From NCBI RefSeq assembly GCF_003435815.1, contig NZ_QTUV01000009.1, positions 40,448 to 104,447 on the forward strand: a DNA stretch of 64,000 nt. The letters run 5' to 3'. This stretch comes from Dorea sp. AM10-31 (lineage in GTDB: Bacteria > Bacillota > Clostridia > Lachnospirales > Lachnospiraceae). Below are positions 9,243 through 18,103 of this stretch, piece by piece. Position numbers and translations under genes: made by a program. Under the pieces are notes generated by a model that saw only the letters and a list, made by a program, of their open reading frames with translations, was not told the origin of the DNA and searched no databases. The stretch's first letter is position 1. Every line of letters starts with the position of its first letter.

Positions 9243-9286
9243 CAGATTGAGGGAGTGCGAAGCACGGAGCAAAGTGAGGAATATTT

Positions 9287-9730
9287 ATGCAGACTGTATA
9301 CTGGCTTATATTATTTGTAATATTATTAATTATCGAGATCTTGACTATGGGACTTACGACAATCTGGTTTGCCGGCGGAGCGCTGGTGGCATTTGTGAGC
9401 GGAGTGATCGGCTTCGGTCTGCCTGTGCAGGTTGTTGCATTTCTCATAGTTTCTGTTATATTACTGGTGCTTACAAGACCACTTGCCGTGAAGTATTTTA
9501 ATAAAGAGCGGCAGAAGACGAACGCTGAGAGTCTTATTGGGGAACAGGCACTGGTGACAGAAGATATTGATACACTGCAGGCAGCAGGACATGTAGAAAT
9601 CCGTGGACAGGAATGGTCGGCAAAGACAGACGAACCGGATGGAAAGATCGCAAAAGATACGATCGTTGTAGTGGAAGGTATCCAAGGTGTGAAGCTTATT
9701 GTCAGAGAGAGAAGAAAAGAGGAGGAGTAA
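9287..9730 (+). CDS. NfeD-like membrane protein
   Basis: 147 residues: two or three transmembrane helices (about 4-26, 30-48, 50-67) followed by a soluble beta-barrel OB-fold domain (about 80-145; SLIGEQALVTEDI then VEIRGQEWSAKTD). NfeD proteins pair with SPFH/stomatin proteins in membrane-microdomain complexes. That fits here, since the SPFH gene begins 2 bases after this stop. The start at 9287 follows TGAGGA. This is the short NfeD form without the ClpP-class protease domain. Confidence 0.88.
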   Translation: MQTVYWLILFVILLIIEILTMGLTTIWFAGGALVAFVSGVIGFGLPVQVVAFLIVSVILLVLTRPLAVKYFNKERQKTNAESLIGEQALVTEDIDTLQAAGHVEIRGQEWSAKTDEPDGKIAKDTIVVVEGIQGVKLIVRERRKEEE

Positions 9731-9732
9731 AG

Positions 9733-10668
9733 ATGATGGCACTAAATACGATTTTTTTAGCAATATTAATATTGATTGTTGTGATGCTTATTATATCCTG
9801 TGTGAAGATTGTCAGACAGGCAGAGGCACTTGTAATCGAAAGACTGGGGGCTTATCAGGCAACATGGAGTACGGGACTTCATTTTAAAGTTCCGATTTTT
9901 GACCGTGTGGCAAGACGTGTTGATCTGAAAGAACAGGTTGTAGATTTTGCGCCACAGCCGGTTATTACAAAAGATAATGTAACAATGCGGATCGATACAG
10001 TTGTGTTTTATCAGATCACAGATCCGAAGATGTTCTGTTATGGAGTTGCCAATCCGATCATGGCAATTGAGAATCTGACAGCAACGACACTTCGTAATAT
10101 TATCGGTGATCTGGAACTTGACCAAACATTGACTTCCAGAGAGACGATCAATACGAAGATGCGTGCTTCCCTGGATGTGGCAACAGATCCATGGGGAATT
10201 AAAGTAAATCGTGTAGAGCTGAAAAATATCATACCACCTGCAGCTATTCAGGACGCAATGGAGAAACAGATGAAAGCAGAGCGTGAGAGACGTGAAGCAA
10301 TCCTGCGTGCAGAAGGTGAGAAGAAGTCAACAATTCTGGTAGCAGAAGGTCATAAAGAATCGGCAATCCTTGATGCGGAAGCAGAGAAACAGGCAGCAAT
10401 CCTGAAAGCAGAGGCACAGAAGGAAGCAATGATCCGTGAAGCAGAAGGTGAAGCAGAAGCAATCTTAAAGGTGCAGCAGGCGAATGCAGACGGTATTCGT
10501 TTCCTGAAAGAAGCAGGAGCAGATGAAGCCGTGCTGACAATGAAGAGCCTGGAAGCATTTGAGAAGGCAGCGGACGGAAAAGCAACCAAGATTATTATTC
10601 CATCCGAGATCCAGGGCATGGCAGGACTGGTGAAGTCCATGACAGAGATTGGTGGAAAAGATAAATAA
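9733..10668 (+). CDS. SPFH/stomatin-family protein (QmcA-like)
   Basis: 311 residues: N-terminal membrane anchor (about 4-22), SPFH/band-7 domain (about 25-190; QAEALVIERLGAYQATWSTG, WGIKVNRVELKNI), then a long Ala/Glu/Lys coiled coil (about 190-265) with AEAEKQAAILKAEAQKEA, and a short C-terminal tail. It probably scaffolds membrane microdomains or regulates membrane proteases. The start at 9733 has GGAGGAG directly upstream; an extended upstream frame to 9613 merely overlaps NfeD. It is translationally linked to NfeD. Confidence 0.92.
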   Translation: MMALNTIFLAILILIVVMLIISCVKIVRQAEALVIERLGAYQATWSTGLHFKVPIFDRVARRVDLKEQVVDFAPQPVITKDNVTMRIDTVVFYQITDPKMFCYGVANPIMAIENLTATTLRNIIGDLELDQTLTSRETINTKMRASLDVATDPWGIKVNRVELKNIIPPAAIQDAMEKQMKAERERREAILRAEGEKKSTILVAEGHKESAILDAEAEKQAAILKAEAQKEAMIREAEGEAEAILKVQQANADGIRFLKEAGADEAVLTMKSLEAFEKAADGKATKIIIPSEIQGMAGLVKSMTEIGGKDK

Positions 10669-10723
10669 AATAAACAACGGCCAAAAAGGCTGACTGGACA
10701 ATAAGGAAAGAAGGACACGAAGG

Positions 10724-11716
10724 ATGAACCTAAAAGGCAGACATTTTTTAACACTGAAAGATTTTACAAAGGAAGAGATTACCTACATGCTGGATCTGGC
10801 AGCAGATCTGAAAGATAAGAAGAAAAAAGGAATTCCGGTAGATAAATACAGAGGCATGAATGTTGCGCTTATTTTTGAAAAGACAAGTACAAGAACCAGA
10901 TGTTCTTTTGAAGTGGCGGCACATGACATGGGAATGGGAACCACTTATCTGGATCCAAGTGGATCCCAGATTGGCAAGAAAGAGAGTATTGAAGATACAG
11001 CAAGAGTACTCGGAAGAATGTTTGATGGTATCGAATATCGTGGATTCGGTCAGGAACGTGTAGAAGAACTGGCAAAACATGCAGGTGTGCCGGTATGGAA
11101 TGGCCTGACAAATGAGTATCATCCGACACAGATGCTGGCAGATCTGCTGACGATCCGTGAGCATTTTGGAACACTGGAGAATATCCATCTTGTATACATG
11201 GGCGATGCAAGGTATAACATGGGTAACTCTCTGATGATTGCGTGTGCGAAGATGGGAATGCATTTTACAGCATGTACTTCTGAAAAATATTTCCCGGATG
11301 CAGAGCTTGTTGAAACATGCAGAGGCTATGCAAAAGAAAGCGGCGGAACCATTACTTTGACAGAGGATGTAAAAGCCGGAACCAAAGGTGCAGATGTTAT
11401 TTATACAGACGTGTGGGTATCTATGGGTGAACCGGATGAAGTATGGGCAGAGAGAATCAAAGAACTGTCACCATATAAAGTTACGAAGGAAGTAATGGAT
11501 AATGCCGGAGAGAAAGCAATCTTCCTGCACTGCCTGCCTGCATTCCATGATCTGAAGACCAAAATCGGTAAAGAAATCTATGAAAAATACGGTCTTACAG
11601 ATATGGAAGTAACAGATGAAGTATTTGAATCTTCACAGTCCAAGGTATTCGATGAGGCAGAGAACCGTATGCATACGATCAAAGCGGTTATGGTTGCAAC
11701 ACTTGGTGAGAGATAG
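10724..11716 (+). CDS. argF: Ornithine carbamoyltransferase
   Basis: Makes citrulline from ornithine and carbamoyl phosphate; cytosolic trimer. 330 residues. The carbamoyl-phosphate loop STRTRCSFE, the HPTQMLAD motif and the ornithine-binding/catalytic HCLPAFHD are all intact. The same enzyme can run catabolically in the arginine deiminase pathway, but no arcA or arcC is nearby, so the direction is undetermined. 55 bases separate it from the SPFH gene with no terminator, and birA follows after 17 bases. Confidence 0.93.
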   Translation: MNLKGRHFLTLKDFTKEEITYMLDLAADLKDKKKKGIPVDKYRGMNVALIFEKTSTRTRCSFEVAAHDMGMGTTYLDPSGSQIGKKESIEDTARVLGRMFDGIEYRGFGQERVEELAKHAGVPVWNGLTNEYHPTQMLADLLTIREHFGTLENIHLVYMGDARYNMGNSLMIACAKMGMHFTACTSEKYFPDAELVETCRGYAKESGGTITLTEDVKAGTKGADVIYTDVWVSMGEPDEVWAERIKELSPYKVTKEVMDNAGEKAIFLHCLPAFHDLKTKIGKEIYEKYGLTDMEVTDEVFESSQSKVFDEAENRMHTIKAVMVATLGER

Positions 11717-11733
11717 AAAGTCGGAGCGATAAG

Positions 11734-12714
11734 ATGAAAGCAGAGATTTTACGACTGCTGAAAGAGAGCAGCTCTTATATATCCGGGCAGCAGCTTTGTG
11801 ATCATTTTCAGGTGTCAAGGACTGCAGTCTGGAAAGTAATGGAACAGTTAAAAAAAGAAGGTTACACAATTGAGGCGGTACGCAATAAAGGCTACCGCCT
11901 TCTGGATAGTCCGGATGTTTTGTCAAAAGCAGAAATTGAAAGTCTGGTTACGACAAAATGGGCGGGCAGACAGGTTGTTTACTACGACGAGACGGATTCC
12001 ACGAATAATCAGGCGAAAGCGGCGGGTGAGAAAGGTGAAGTACACGGTACACTGTTTGTCGCAGATCGACAGACTGCCGGTAAAGGAAGACGCGGACGCG
12101 GCTGGGAGTCACCGTCTGGGAACAGTGTTTCCATGACTATTTTATTAAGACCGGAGATACCTCCGGTGAAAGCACCGATGCTGACACTTGTAATGGCGCT
12201 TGCGGTAGCAGATGGAATCAGGGATGCGCTTGGTGTGGATGCGGGAATCAAGTGGCCGAATGACATCGTACTGAATAAGAAGAAAATCTGCGGAATCCTG
12301 ACGGAGATGAGTACGGAAATTGATTATATCAATTATGTTGTGATCGGAGTCGGGATCAACGTCAATCAGGAAACATTTCCGGATGAGATCAAAGAGACGG
12401 CAACATCTTTGAAGGTGGAGACGGGTAAGCCTGTAAAGCGTGCCGGAGTTATTGCGACGGTTATGGAAAGATTTGAACAATATTATGAACAGTTTGTGCA
12501 GCGGGAAGATTTGTCCGGAATCCGGGAGGCATATGAAGCGTGTCTGGTTAATCGTGACCGGGATGTGCGGGTATTGGATCCGGCGGGAGCATATGAAGCA
12601 CACGCAAAAGGAATTAACGATACCGGTGAGCTGATCGTAGTTCTGCCGGATGGCACTGAGCGTGAAATCTATGCCGGAGAAGTGTCTGTGCGAGGAATCT
12701 ACGGATATGTATAG
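11734..12714 (+). CDS. birA: Bifunctional biotin-protein ligase / biotin operon repressor
   Basis: 326 residues, the three-domain class II form. An N-terminal winged helix (about 1-62; SGQQLCDHFQVSRTAVWKVM) is followed by the ligase core with the GKGRRGRGW biotinyl-AMP loop, KWPNDIVLNKKKICGIL and GVGINVN, and an SH3-like C-terminal domain. It attaches biotin to carboxylases, and the DNA-binding domain suggests it also represses biotin uptake genes. No biotin operator is visible in this window. It lies 17 bases after argF, probably the same transcript. Confidence 0.93.
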   Translation: MKAEILRLLKESSSYISGQQLCDHFQVSRTAVWKVMEQLKKEGYTIEAVRNKGYRLLDSPDVLSKAEIESLVTTKWAGRQVVYYDETDSTNNQAKAAGEKGEVHGTLFVADRQTAGKGRRGRGWESPSGNSVSMTILLRPEIPPVKAPMLTLVMALAVADGIRDALGVDAGIKWPNDIVLNKKKICGILTEMSTEIDYINYVVIGVGINVNQETFPDEIKETATSLKVETGKPVKRAGVIATVMERFEQYYEQFVQREDLSGIREAYEACLVNRDRDVRVLDPAGAYEAHAKGINDTGELIVVLPDGTEREIYAGEVSVRGIYGYV

Positions 12715-12752
12715 ACAGCCGGGACAAACTGTTGTAAAATAGCGGAGGTATT

Positions 12753-13082
12753 ATGTACGAAGAGAAAATCGTCCTTTGTGGGGCAAATTCTTATGAAGAA
12801 AAATATTATCTGAATCCTGATTTTTCAGGACTACCGGATCATATCAAAGACGAACTGAAAATCATGTGTGTGTTATATGTACACGACGTAGGTGGCATAC
12901 TGACACTGGTCTATGAAGAAAACGGAGAGCTGTGTTTTGAAGTGACATCTGAAGAGGGAGATCCGATGTTTGATGATATTGGAAGCCAGTTGAAAATCAA
13001 ACAGCTTCAGAGAGAAAAACAGGAATTACTGCAGTCGTTGCAGTTATATTACAAAGTGTTCTTCCTGGGAGAAGAGCTGTAG
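12753..13082 (+). CDS. Conserved uncharacterised 109-residue protein
   Basis: No functional motif that I recognise; it resembles small proteins of Lachnospiraceae carried as a DUF family (perhaps DUF6145, uncertain). It begins YEEKIVLCGANSYEEKYYLN, has a beta-rich middle (VGGILTLVYEENGELCFEV) and ends with a helical, probably coiled-coil segment (QLKIKQLQREKQELLQSLQ). No signal peptide or membrane helix. A GCGGAGGT ribosome site precedes it, and it ends 9 bases before coaX, so it is likely co-transcribed with birA and coaX. Confidence 0.8.
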   Translation: MYEEKIVLCGANSYEEKYYLNPDFSGLPDHIKDELKIMCVLYVHDVGGILTLVYEENGELCFEVTSEEGDPMFDDIGSQLKIKQLQREKQELLQSLQLYYKVFFLGEEL

Positions 13083-13091
13083 GAGGAAAAT

Positions 13092-13865
13092 ATGTTATTA
13101 GTTATAGATGCGGGAAATACAAACATTACACTCGGCATTTTTTCGGAAGACAAGATCTCCGGTACTTTCCGTATGAAGGCAAAACAGCCGCGTACATCAG
13201 ATGAATATGGAATCACATTGCGTGAATTGGTGGAAAGACATGGAATTGAAGGCGAACAGATTACAGACGTAATTATCGCCTCTGTAGTTCCGGATATCAT
13301 GCATTCTTTAGGAAGCGCAATTATTAAATATTTTGGCGTAAAACCGATGGTCGTTTCAGCAGGAATTAAGACCGGAATCCGTATCGTTACAGAGAATCCG
13401 AGACAGGTAGGGGCTGATCGTATCGTGGATGCGGTTGCAGCATATACATTATTTGGAGGACCTGTTATAGTTGTAGATTTTGGAACAGCGACAACGTATG
13501 ATATTGTCGGAGCAGATGGCACATTTGAAGCAGGTGTGATTGCTCCGGGAATCCGCACTTCCGCGCAGGCATTGTGGGGTGAGGCAGATATGCTGCCGGC
13601 GATCGAGATTAAGAAACCGGCATCTATTTTGGCGAAAGAGACGATTTCGGCAATGCAGGGCGGTCTGGTCTACGGACAGATCGGACAGACAGAATATATC
13701 ATCAATCAGTTGAAAAAAGAGTCTGGTTATGAGAATGCAAAAGTCGTTGCGACCGGAGGACTTGGAAAAATCATTGCTGCAGAGACAGATACGATTGATG
13801 TGTATGATCCTCAGCTGACTTTAAAAGGACTTCATATTATTTATCAAAAGAACAGGAAACGTTAA
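13092..13865 (+). CDS. coaX: Type III pantothenate kinase
   Basis: Phosphorylates pantothenate, the first step of coenzyme A synthesis. 257 residues. [10 protein letters not shown] (phosphate 1 motif), [12 protein letters not shown] and [11 protein letters not shown] mark the ASKHA-fold type III enzyme, which is insensitive to CoA feedback. AGGAGGAAAAT precedes the ATG. The dihydrouridine synthase gene starts 2 bases after this stop. Confidence 0.95.
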   Translation: MLLVIDAGNTNITLGIFSEDKISGTFRMKAKQPRTSDEYGITLRELVERHGIEGEQITDVIIASVVPDIMHSLGSAIIKYFGVKPMVVSAGIKTGIRIVTENPRQVGADRIVDAVAAYTLFGGPVIVVDFGTATTYDIVGADGTFEAGVIAPGIRTSAQALWGEADMLPAIEIKKPASILAKETISAMQGGLVYGQIGQTEYIINQLKKESGYENAKVVATGGLGKIIAAETDTIDVYDPQLTLKGLHIIYQKNRKR

Positions 13866-13867
13866 GC

Positions 13868-14824
13868 ATGAAGATTGGAGAAGTAAAGCTTGAAAATCCA
13901 TATATCCTCGCACCAATGGCGGGGGTTACAGACCTGCCCTTCCGTTTGCTCTGCAAAGAGCAGGGGGCAGGGCTTTTATGTATGGAGATGATCAGTGCAA
14001 AAGCACTGCAATATAAGAATAAAAATACAAAGACTTTATTGGCGATTCATCCGGAAGAATATCCGGTTTCATTGCAACTGTTCGGATCGGAGCCGGATAT
14101 CATCAGTGAGATCGCGAAAATGATCGAACCACTTCCATTTCAGATCCTGGATATCAATATGGGCTGCCCGGTACCGAAGATCGTGAAGAACGGAGAAGGT
14201 TCTGCACTTATGTTAAGACCGGAGCTTGTCTATGAGATTGTGTCAAAGACGGCAAAAGCAATAAAGAAACCTGTGACAGTGAAGATCAGAAAAGGATTTG
14301 ACGATGCGCATATTAATGCAGTGGAGATTGCAAAAGTTGCAGAAGAAGCAGGAGCAAAAGCAGTAGCCGTACATGGAAGAACAAGAGAGCAGTATTATTC
14401 CGGAAAAGCAGACTGGGATATTATAAGACAGGTTAAAGCAGCAGTGTCTATTCCGGTTATCGGAAACGGTGATGTGACAACCGGAGAGCAGGCAATCCGG
14501 ATGCGGGAAGAAACCGGCTGTGATGGCGTAATGATCGGACGAGGCGCCCAGGGAAATCCATGGATTTTCAGAGAACTTCTGGAATACGAAAAGACTGGAA
14601 AACTGCCGGAACGTCCTTCGCCGGAAGTGATTCGCGAGACAATGCTAAGACATGCGAGACTTCAGATGGAGTACAAGGGTGACTTTATTGGTATCCGCGA
14701 GATGCGAAAACACGTTGCTTGGTATACGAAAGGAATGAAAGGCTCATCCAAATTAAGAGATGAAATCAACCGGACAGAATCTTACGAAGAATTGGAAGCA
14801 CTTCTTTATGAGAAGATCAAATAA
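13868..14824 (+). CDS. dusB: tRNA-dihydrouridine synthase
   Basis: FMN-dependent reduction of uridine to dihydrouridine in tRNA. 318 residues: TIM barrel with APMAGVTDLPFRLLC, the catalytic Cys in NMGCPVPKI, a VKIRKGFD strand and the FMN-phosphate loop (GNGDVTT, CDGVMIGRGAQGNPW). A C-terminal helical tRNA-binding domain follows. It is the last gene of the birA-unknown-coaX-dus run. DusB is the usual assignment in Firmicutes; the exact tRNA position is inferred from family. Confidence 0.9.
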   Translation: MKIGEVKLENPYILAPMAGVTDLPFRLLCKEQGAGLLCMEMISAKALQYKNKNTKTLLAIHPEEYPVSLQLFGSEPDIISEIAKMIEPLPFQILDINMGCPVPKIVKNGEGSALMLRPELVYEIVSKTAKAIKKPVTVKIRKGFDDAHINAVEIAKVAEEAGAKAVAVHGRTREQYYSGKADWDIIRQVKAAVSIPVIGNGDVTTGEQAIRMREETGCDGVMIGRGAQGNPWIFRELLEYEKTGKLPERPSPEVIRETMLRHARLQMEYKGDFIGIREMRKHVAWYTKGMKGSSKLRDEINRTESYEELEALLYEKIK

Positions 14825-14834
14825 TGATAGCTAC

Positions 14835-14864
14835 TTTATTACACCGCATTGATAGTGTGGTAAA
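14835..14864 (+). terminator. Possible terminator after dusB
   Basis: TTTATTACAC (14835-14844) pairs with GTGTGGTAAA (14855-14864), 10 bp with two G-U pairs, but followed only by ATATATAC rather than a T tract. Termination is uncertain. Confidence 0.35.
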
Positions 14865-14907
14865 TATATACAAAAATCCTCCTGAAAATTATTGCTTTTC
14901 AAAGCGA

Positions 14908-14925
14908 TTGTTTAAAAATTAACAA
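14908..14925 (+). promoter_or_regulatory. Rex operator-like site upstream of adhE
   Basis: TTGTTTAAAAATTAACAA matches the 18-nt Rex consensus TTGTTAA-N4-TTAACAA at 13 of 14 defined positions. Two weaker matches (11 of 14) lie at 14928-14945 and 14952-14969, the last overlapping the -35 box. Rex is the NADH-sensing repressor known to control adhE in Clostridia. AT-rich background makes the weaker two uncertain. Confidence 0.65.
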
Positions 14926-14951
14926 ATATGTTAAAAAAATACCAAAAGTAA

Positions 14952-14980
14952 TTGACAAAATATTAACGAGCATGTATAGT
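14952..14980 (+). promoter_or_regulatory. adhE promoter
   Basis: TTGACA (14952-14957), 17-bp spacer, TATAGT (14975-14980). The leader is about 40 nt with a strong AGGAGGATC ribosome site. Confidence 0.8.
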
Positions 14981-15029
14981 ATGAAACATAGAAAGAAATC
15001 ACATATACCATTTACAGGAGGATCAGAAG

Positions 15030-17645
15030 ATGGCAAAGAAAAAAGAGACAGTACCAACATTCATTGATAGCGTGGAAACTCTTGAAGCAAAAATGAAAGC
15101 GATGAGAGAAGCACAGAAGATCTTTGCTACATACACGCAGGAACAAGTTGATAAGATTTTCTTCGAAGCAGCAATGGCAGCCAATAAGATGCGTATCCCT
15201 CTTGCGAAACAGGCAGTCGAAGAAACAGGTCGTGGAATCGTTGAAGATAAGGTTATTAAAAACCATTACGCAGCAGAATATATTTATAACGCATACAAGA
15301 ATACAAAAACCTGTGGCGTGATCGAAGAAGATAAAGCATATGGAATTAAGAAGATTGCAGAACCAATCGGACTGGTTGCGGCAGTTATTCCTACAACAAA
15401 CCCGACATCAACAGCAATTTTCAAAACACTGATCTGCTTGAAGACAAGAAATGCAATCATCATTAGTCCACATCCGGCAGCTAAGGCATCTACAATTGCA
15501 GCAGCAAAAGTTGTTCTGGATGCGGCAGTGAAAGCAGGAGCACCGGAAGGAATCATCGGATGGATCGATACACCTTCACTGGAGCTGACGAATACCGTTA
15601 TGAGAGATGCAGATATTATTCTTGCAACCGGCGGACCTGGAATGGTAAAAGCAGCATATTCTTCCGGTAAACCGGCACTCGGAGTTGGAGCTGGTAATAC
15701 ACCGGTTATTATTGATGACACAGCAGATGTGAGGATGGCAGTAAACTCCATCATTCATTCTAAGACATTTGATAATGGTATGATCTGTGCATCTGAGCAG
15801 TCTGTAACTGTACTGGACAGCATTTATGATGAAGTAAAGAAAGAATTTGCATACCGTGGATGTTATTTCCTGAAACCAGGCGAAGAGCTTGATAAAGTTC
15901 GTAAGACAATCATCATCAACGGCGCATTGAACAATAAGATCCCTGGAAAGTCTGCTTACGAGATTGCAAAACTGGCAGGTGTAAAAGTTCCGGAAAATAC
16001 AAAGATCCTGATCGGTGAAGTAGAATCCGTTGATATTTCAGAAGAATTTGCACACGAGAAATTATCTCCGGTACTCGCAATGTACAGAGCAAAGACATTT
16101 GATGAGGCACTTGGAAAAGCAGCTCAGCTTGTAGCTGACGGTGGATATGGACATACAGCTTCTTTATATGTGCATCCGGCACAGACAGAAAAGATTGCAA
16201 AGCATGCAGCAGCAATGAAGACATGCCGAATCCTTATTAATACACCATCTTCACACGGTGGAATCGGTGATCTGTACAACTTCAAACTTGCTCCGTCTCT
16301 CACACTTGGATGTGGTTCATGGGGTGGAAACTCTGTATCAGAGAACGTAGGCGTAAAACATTTGATCAACATTAAGACGGTAGCTGAGAGGAGAGAGAAC
16401 ATGCTGTGGTTCAGAACACCTGAGAAAGTATACTTTAAGAAAGGCTGTATGCCGGTAGCACTGGATGAACTTGGAACCGTAATGCATAAGAAAAAGGCAT
16501 TTATCGTAACCGACAGCTTCTTATATAAAAATGGATATGTAAAACCGATTGAAGAGAAACTGGATGAGATGGGAATTCAGCACACATGCTTCTATGAAGT
16601 AGCACCGGATCCGACATTACAGTGTGCACAGAAAGGTGCAGACCAGATGCGCGCATTTGAGCCGGATACAATCATCGCACTCGGTGGTGGATCTGCAATG
16701 GATGCCGGAAAGATTATGTGGGTGATGTATGAACATCCGGAAGCAAACTTTGAAGACATGGCAATGGATTTCATGGATATCCGTAAGAGAGTATTTACAT
16801 TCCCGAAAATGGGAGAGAAGGCATATTTCGTAGCAATTCCTACATCTTCAGGAACAGGATCTGAGGTGACACCTTTCGCGATCATCACAGATGCAGAGAC
16901 TGGTGTAAAATGGCCGATTGCTGACTACGAACTGCTTCCGAATATGGCAATCGTAGATGTTGACAATGCAATGACAGCCCCAAAAGGACTGACAAGTGCA
17001 TCCGGTATTGATGTTATGACACATGCGATCGAGGCATATGTATCTATCATGGCAACAGATTACACGGATGGTCTTGCTATGAAAGCAGTGAAAATGGTAT
17101 TTGAAAACCTGCCATCTGCTTATGAAAACGGAGCAAATGATCCGATTGCAAGAGAACATATGGCAAATGCTTCCTGCATGGCTGGTATGGCATTTGCAAA
17201 TGCATTCCTTGGACTGAACCACTCAATGGCTCATAAATTAGGAGCGTTCCACCATCTGCCACATGGTGTTGCAAACGCAGTTATTTTAACAGAAGTTATG
17301 CGATATAATGCAGCAGAAGTACCGACAAAGATGGGAACATTTTCTCAGTACCAGTATCCACACGCACTTGCCCGCTATGCAGAGCTTGGACGTTTCGCAG
17401 GATGCCAGGGAAATACAGATGAAGAAGTATTTGAAAACTTCCTTGCAAAACTGGAAGTACTCAAAGAGAAGATCGGTATCAAGAAGACGATCAAAGACTA
17501 TGGTATCGATGAGAAATACTTCCTTGATACATTAGATGAGATGACAGAGCAGGCATTTAACGATCAGTGTACAGCAGCTAACCCAAGATATCCACTGATG
17601 AAAGAAATCAAAGAAATGTATCTGAAATGCTACTATGGTAAATAA
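15030..17645 (+). CDS. adhE: Bifunctional acetaldehyde-CoA / alcohol dehydrogenase
   Basis: Reduces acetyl-CoA to acetaldehyde and then ethanol, reoxidising two NADH; it assembles into spirosome filaments. 871 residues. The N-terminal aldehyde dehydrogenase half has the catalytic Cys253 in GMICASEQS and the cofactor loop ATGGPGMVKAAYSSGKPAL. The C-terminal iron-dependent alcohol dehydrogenase half (from about residue 455) has GGGSAMDAGK, IPTSSGTGSEVTPFA, the metal ligands in HSMAHKLGAFHH and HGVANAV. Full length, both halves intact. It is monocistronic, between a Rex-like promoter and a terminator, consistent with control by the NADH/NAD ratio. Confidence 0.97.
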   Translation: MAKKKETVPTFIDSVETLEAKMKAMREAQKIFATYTQEQVDKIFFEAAMAANKMRIPLAKQAVEETGRGIVEDKVIKNHYAAEYIYNAYKNTKTCGVIEEDKAYGIKKIAEPIGLVAAVIPTTNPTSTAIFKTLICLKTRNAIIISPHPAAKASTIAAAKVVLDAAVKAGAPEGIIGWIDTPSLELTNTVMRDADIILATGGPGMVKAAYSSGKPALGVGAGNTPVIIDDTADVRMAVNSIIHSKTFDNGMICASEQSVTVLDSIYDEVKKEFAYRGCYFLKPGEELDKVRKTIIINGALNNKIPGKSAYEIAKLAGVKVPENTKILIGEVESVDISEEFAHEKLSPVLAMYRAKTFDEALGKAAQLVADGGYGHTASLYVHPAQTEKIAKHAAAMKTCRILINTPSSHGGIGDLYNFKLAPSLTLGCGSWGGNSVSENVGVKHLINIKTVAERRENMLWFRTPEKVYFKKGCMPVALDELGTVMHKKKAFIVTDSFLYKNGYVKPIEEKLDEMGIQHTCFYEVAPDPTLQCAQKGADQMRAFEPDTIIALGGGSAMDAGKIMWVMYEHPEANFEDMAMDFMDIRKRVFTFPKMGEKAYFVAIPTSSGTGSEVTPFAIITDAETGVKWPIADYELLPNMAIVDVDNAMTAPKGLTSASGIDVMTHAIEAYVSIMATDYTDGLAMKAVKMVFENLPSAYENGANDPIAREHMANASCMAGMAFANAFLGLNHSMAHKLGAFHHLPHGVANAVILTEVMRYNAAEVPTKMGTFSQYQYPHALARYAELGRFAGCQGNTDEEVFENFLAKLEVLKEKIGIKKTIKDYGIDEKYFLDTLDEMTEQAFNDQCTAANPRYPLMKEIKEMYLKCYYGK

Positions 17646-17678
17646 AACTGTAGTAAATAAGAACAAATAACGGTAGTC

Positions 17679-17741
17679 AGCCGGGATGTGAATTTTGTAT
17701 GTGATTTCTATAAAATTCATATTCCGGCTTTCTTTACTTTT
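17679..17741 (+). terminator. Terminator after adhE (twin copy 1)
   Basis: An 18-bp stem (17679-17696 with 17712-17729) containing two G-U pairs, a 15-nt loop GTATGTGATTTCTAT and a T-rich tail. Its loop is identical to that of the terminator at 17988-18048. Confidence 0.85.
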
Positions 17742-17766
17742 CAAGGTCGTGCTGTGTTGCTATAAT
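17738..17766 (+). promoter_or_regulatory. Promoter of the orphan ncRNA candidate
   Basis: A weak -35 TTTTCA (17738-17743), a 17-bp spacer and a consensus extended -10, TGC followed by TATAAT (17758-17766). It starts right at the tail of the adhE terminator and points into a gene-free structured region. Confidence 0.6.
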
Positions 17767-17772
17767 TGACAT

Positions 17773-18048
17773 ATACCTGCCGCTGACCGGAGCGTCAGTT
17801 TCAACTGTAAGGCTGAGGGACAGCGCCAATTTTATGGCAGAAAGTCAACGCCGGTGAAGTCCTTTACATCCGTTGCCGTTCCTGGCAGGAGGCGACTTCT
17901 TATGAACTATCTGTAAAGAAAACAGAGAAGAAGCTGGATACCACAAATTATGAGCACGCCAAAGCTGTGCGCAGTACAACAAAGGTGAGTCGGGATGTAA
18001 ATTTTGTATGTGATTTCTATAAAATTTACATCTTGACTTTCTTTTTTT
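17773..18048 (+). ncRNA. Candidate structured non-coding RNA, about 276 nt, family not assigned
   Basis: A gene-free stretch with its own extended -10 promoter and its own U-tailed terminator, so it can be transcribed as an independent RNA. It is more G+C-rich than flanking intergenic DNA and shows nested pairings: CTGAC/GTCAG (about 17784-17799), CAGTT/AACTG, GGCAG repeats, and AAGT..CGCC pairing with GGCGACTT. No open frame with a ribosome site is present. It is not tmRNA, RNase P RNA or SRP RNA by any signature I know. The Firmicutes raiA-type structured RNA is one family of suitable size to test. The following gene is ptsG, which has its own promoter, so this is unlikely to be its leader. 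Confidence 0.5.
17988..18048 (+). terminator. Terminator of the ncRNA candidate (twin copy 2)
   Basis: An 18-bp stem (17988-18005 with 18021-18038) containing two G-U pairs, the same 15-nt loop as the adhE terminator, then TTCTTTTTTT. Confidence 0.85.
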
Positions 18049-18061
18049 GATATGTTATAAA
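18033..18061 (+). promoter_or_regulatory. ptsG promoter embedded in the preceding terminator
   Basis: TTGACT (18033-18038) forms the end of the terminator 3' arm; the T tract lies in the 17-bp spacer; TATAAA is at 18056-18061. The predicted transcript begins near 18068, immediately before the antiterminator target. Confidence 0.6.
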
Positions 18062-18073
18062 TATGACATACAT

Positions 18074-18103
18074 GGTGTGTAACTGAGTAAGCAGGCATTA
18101 ACT
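18074..18103 (+). promoter_or_regulatory. LicT/GlcT-type ribonucleic antiterminator (RAT)
   Basis: The sequence reads GGTGTGTAACTG, a 5-nt loop-proximal spacer, then GCAGGCATTAAC. This closely follows the BglG/LicT target pattern GGATTGTTACTG-N5-GCAGGCAAAACC. It lies within about 10 nt of the predicted transcript start, and its 3' half is reused in the following terminator, as in known RAT/terminator switches. A BglG-family protein is encoded at 22468-23301 in the same cluster. Confidence 0.8.

Noticed and set aside
9613..9732. Longer N terminus for the SPFH protein
   Set aside because: It would overlap the NfeD gene, is basic and unrelated to SPFH proteins, and the ATG at 9733 has a strong ribosome site.
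17773..17985. Cobalamin riboswitch in the adhE-ptsG gap
   Set aside because: It contains CAACTGTAAGG and CCGGTGAAGTCC, but these core-like pieces occur in the wrong order and spacing for a cobalamin aptamer.
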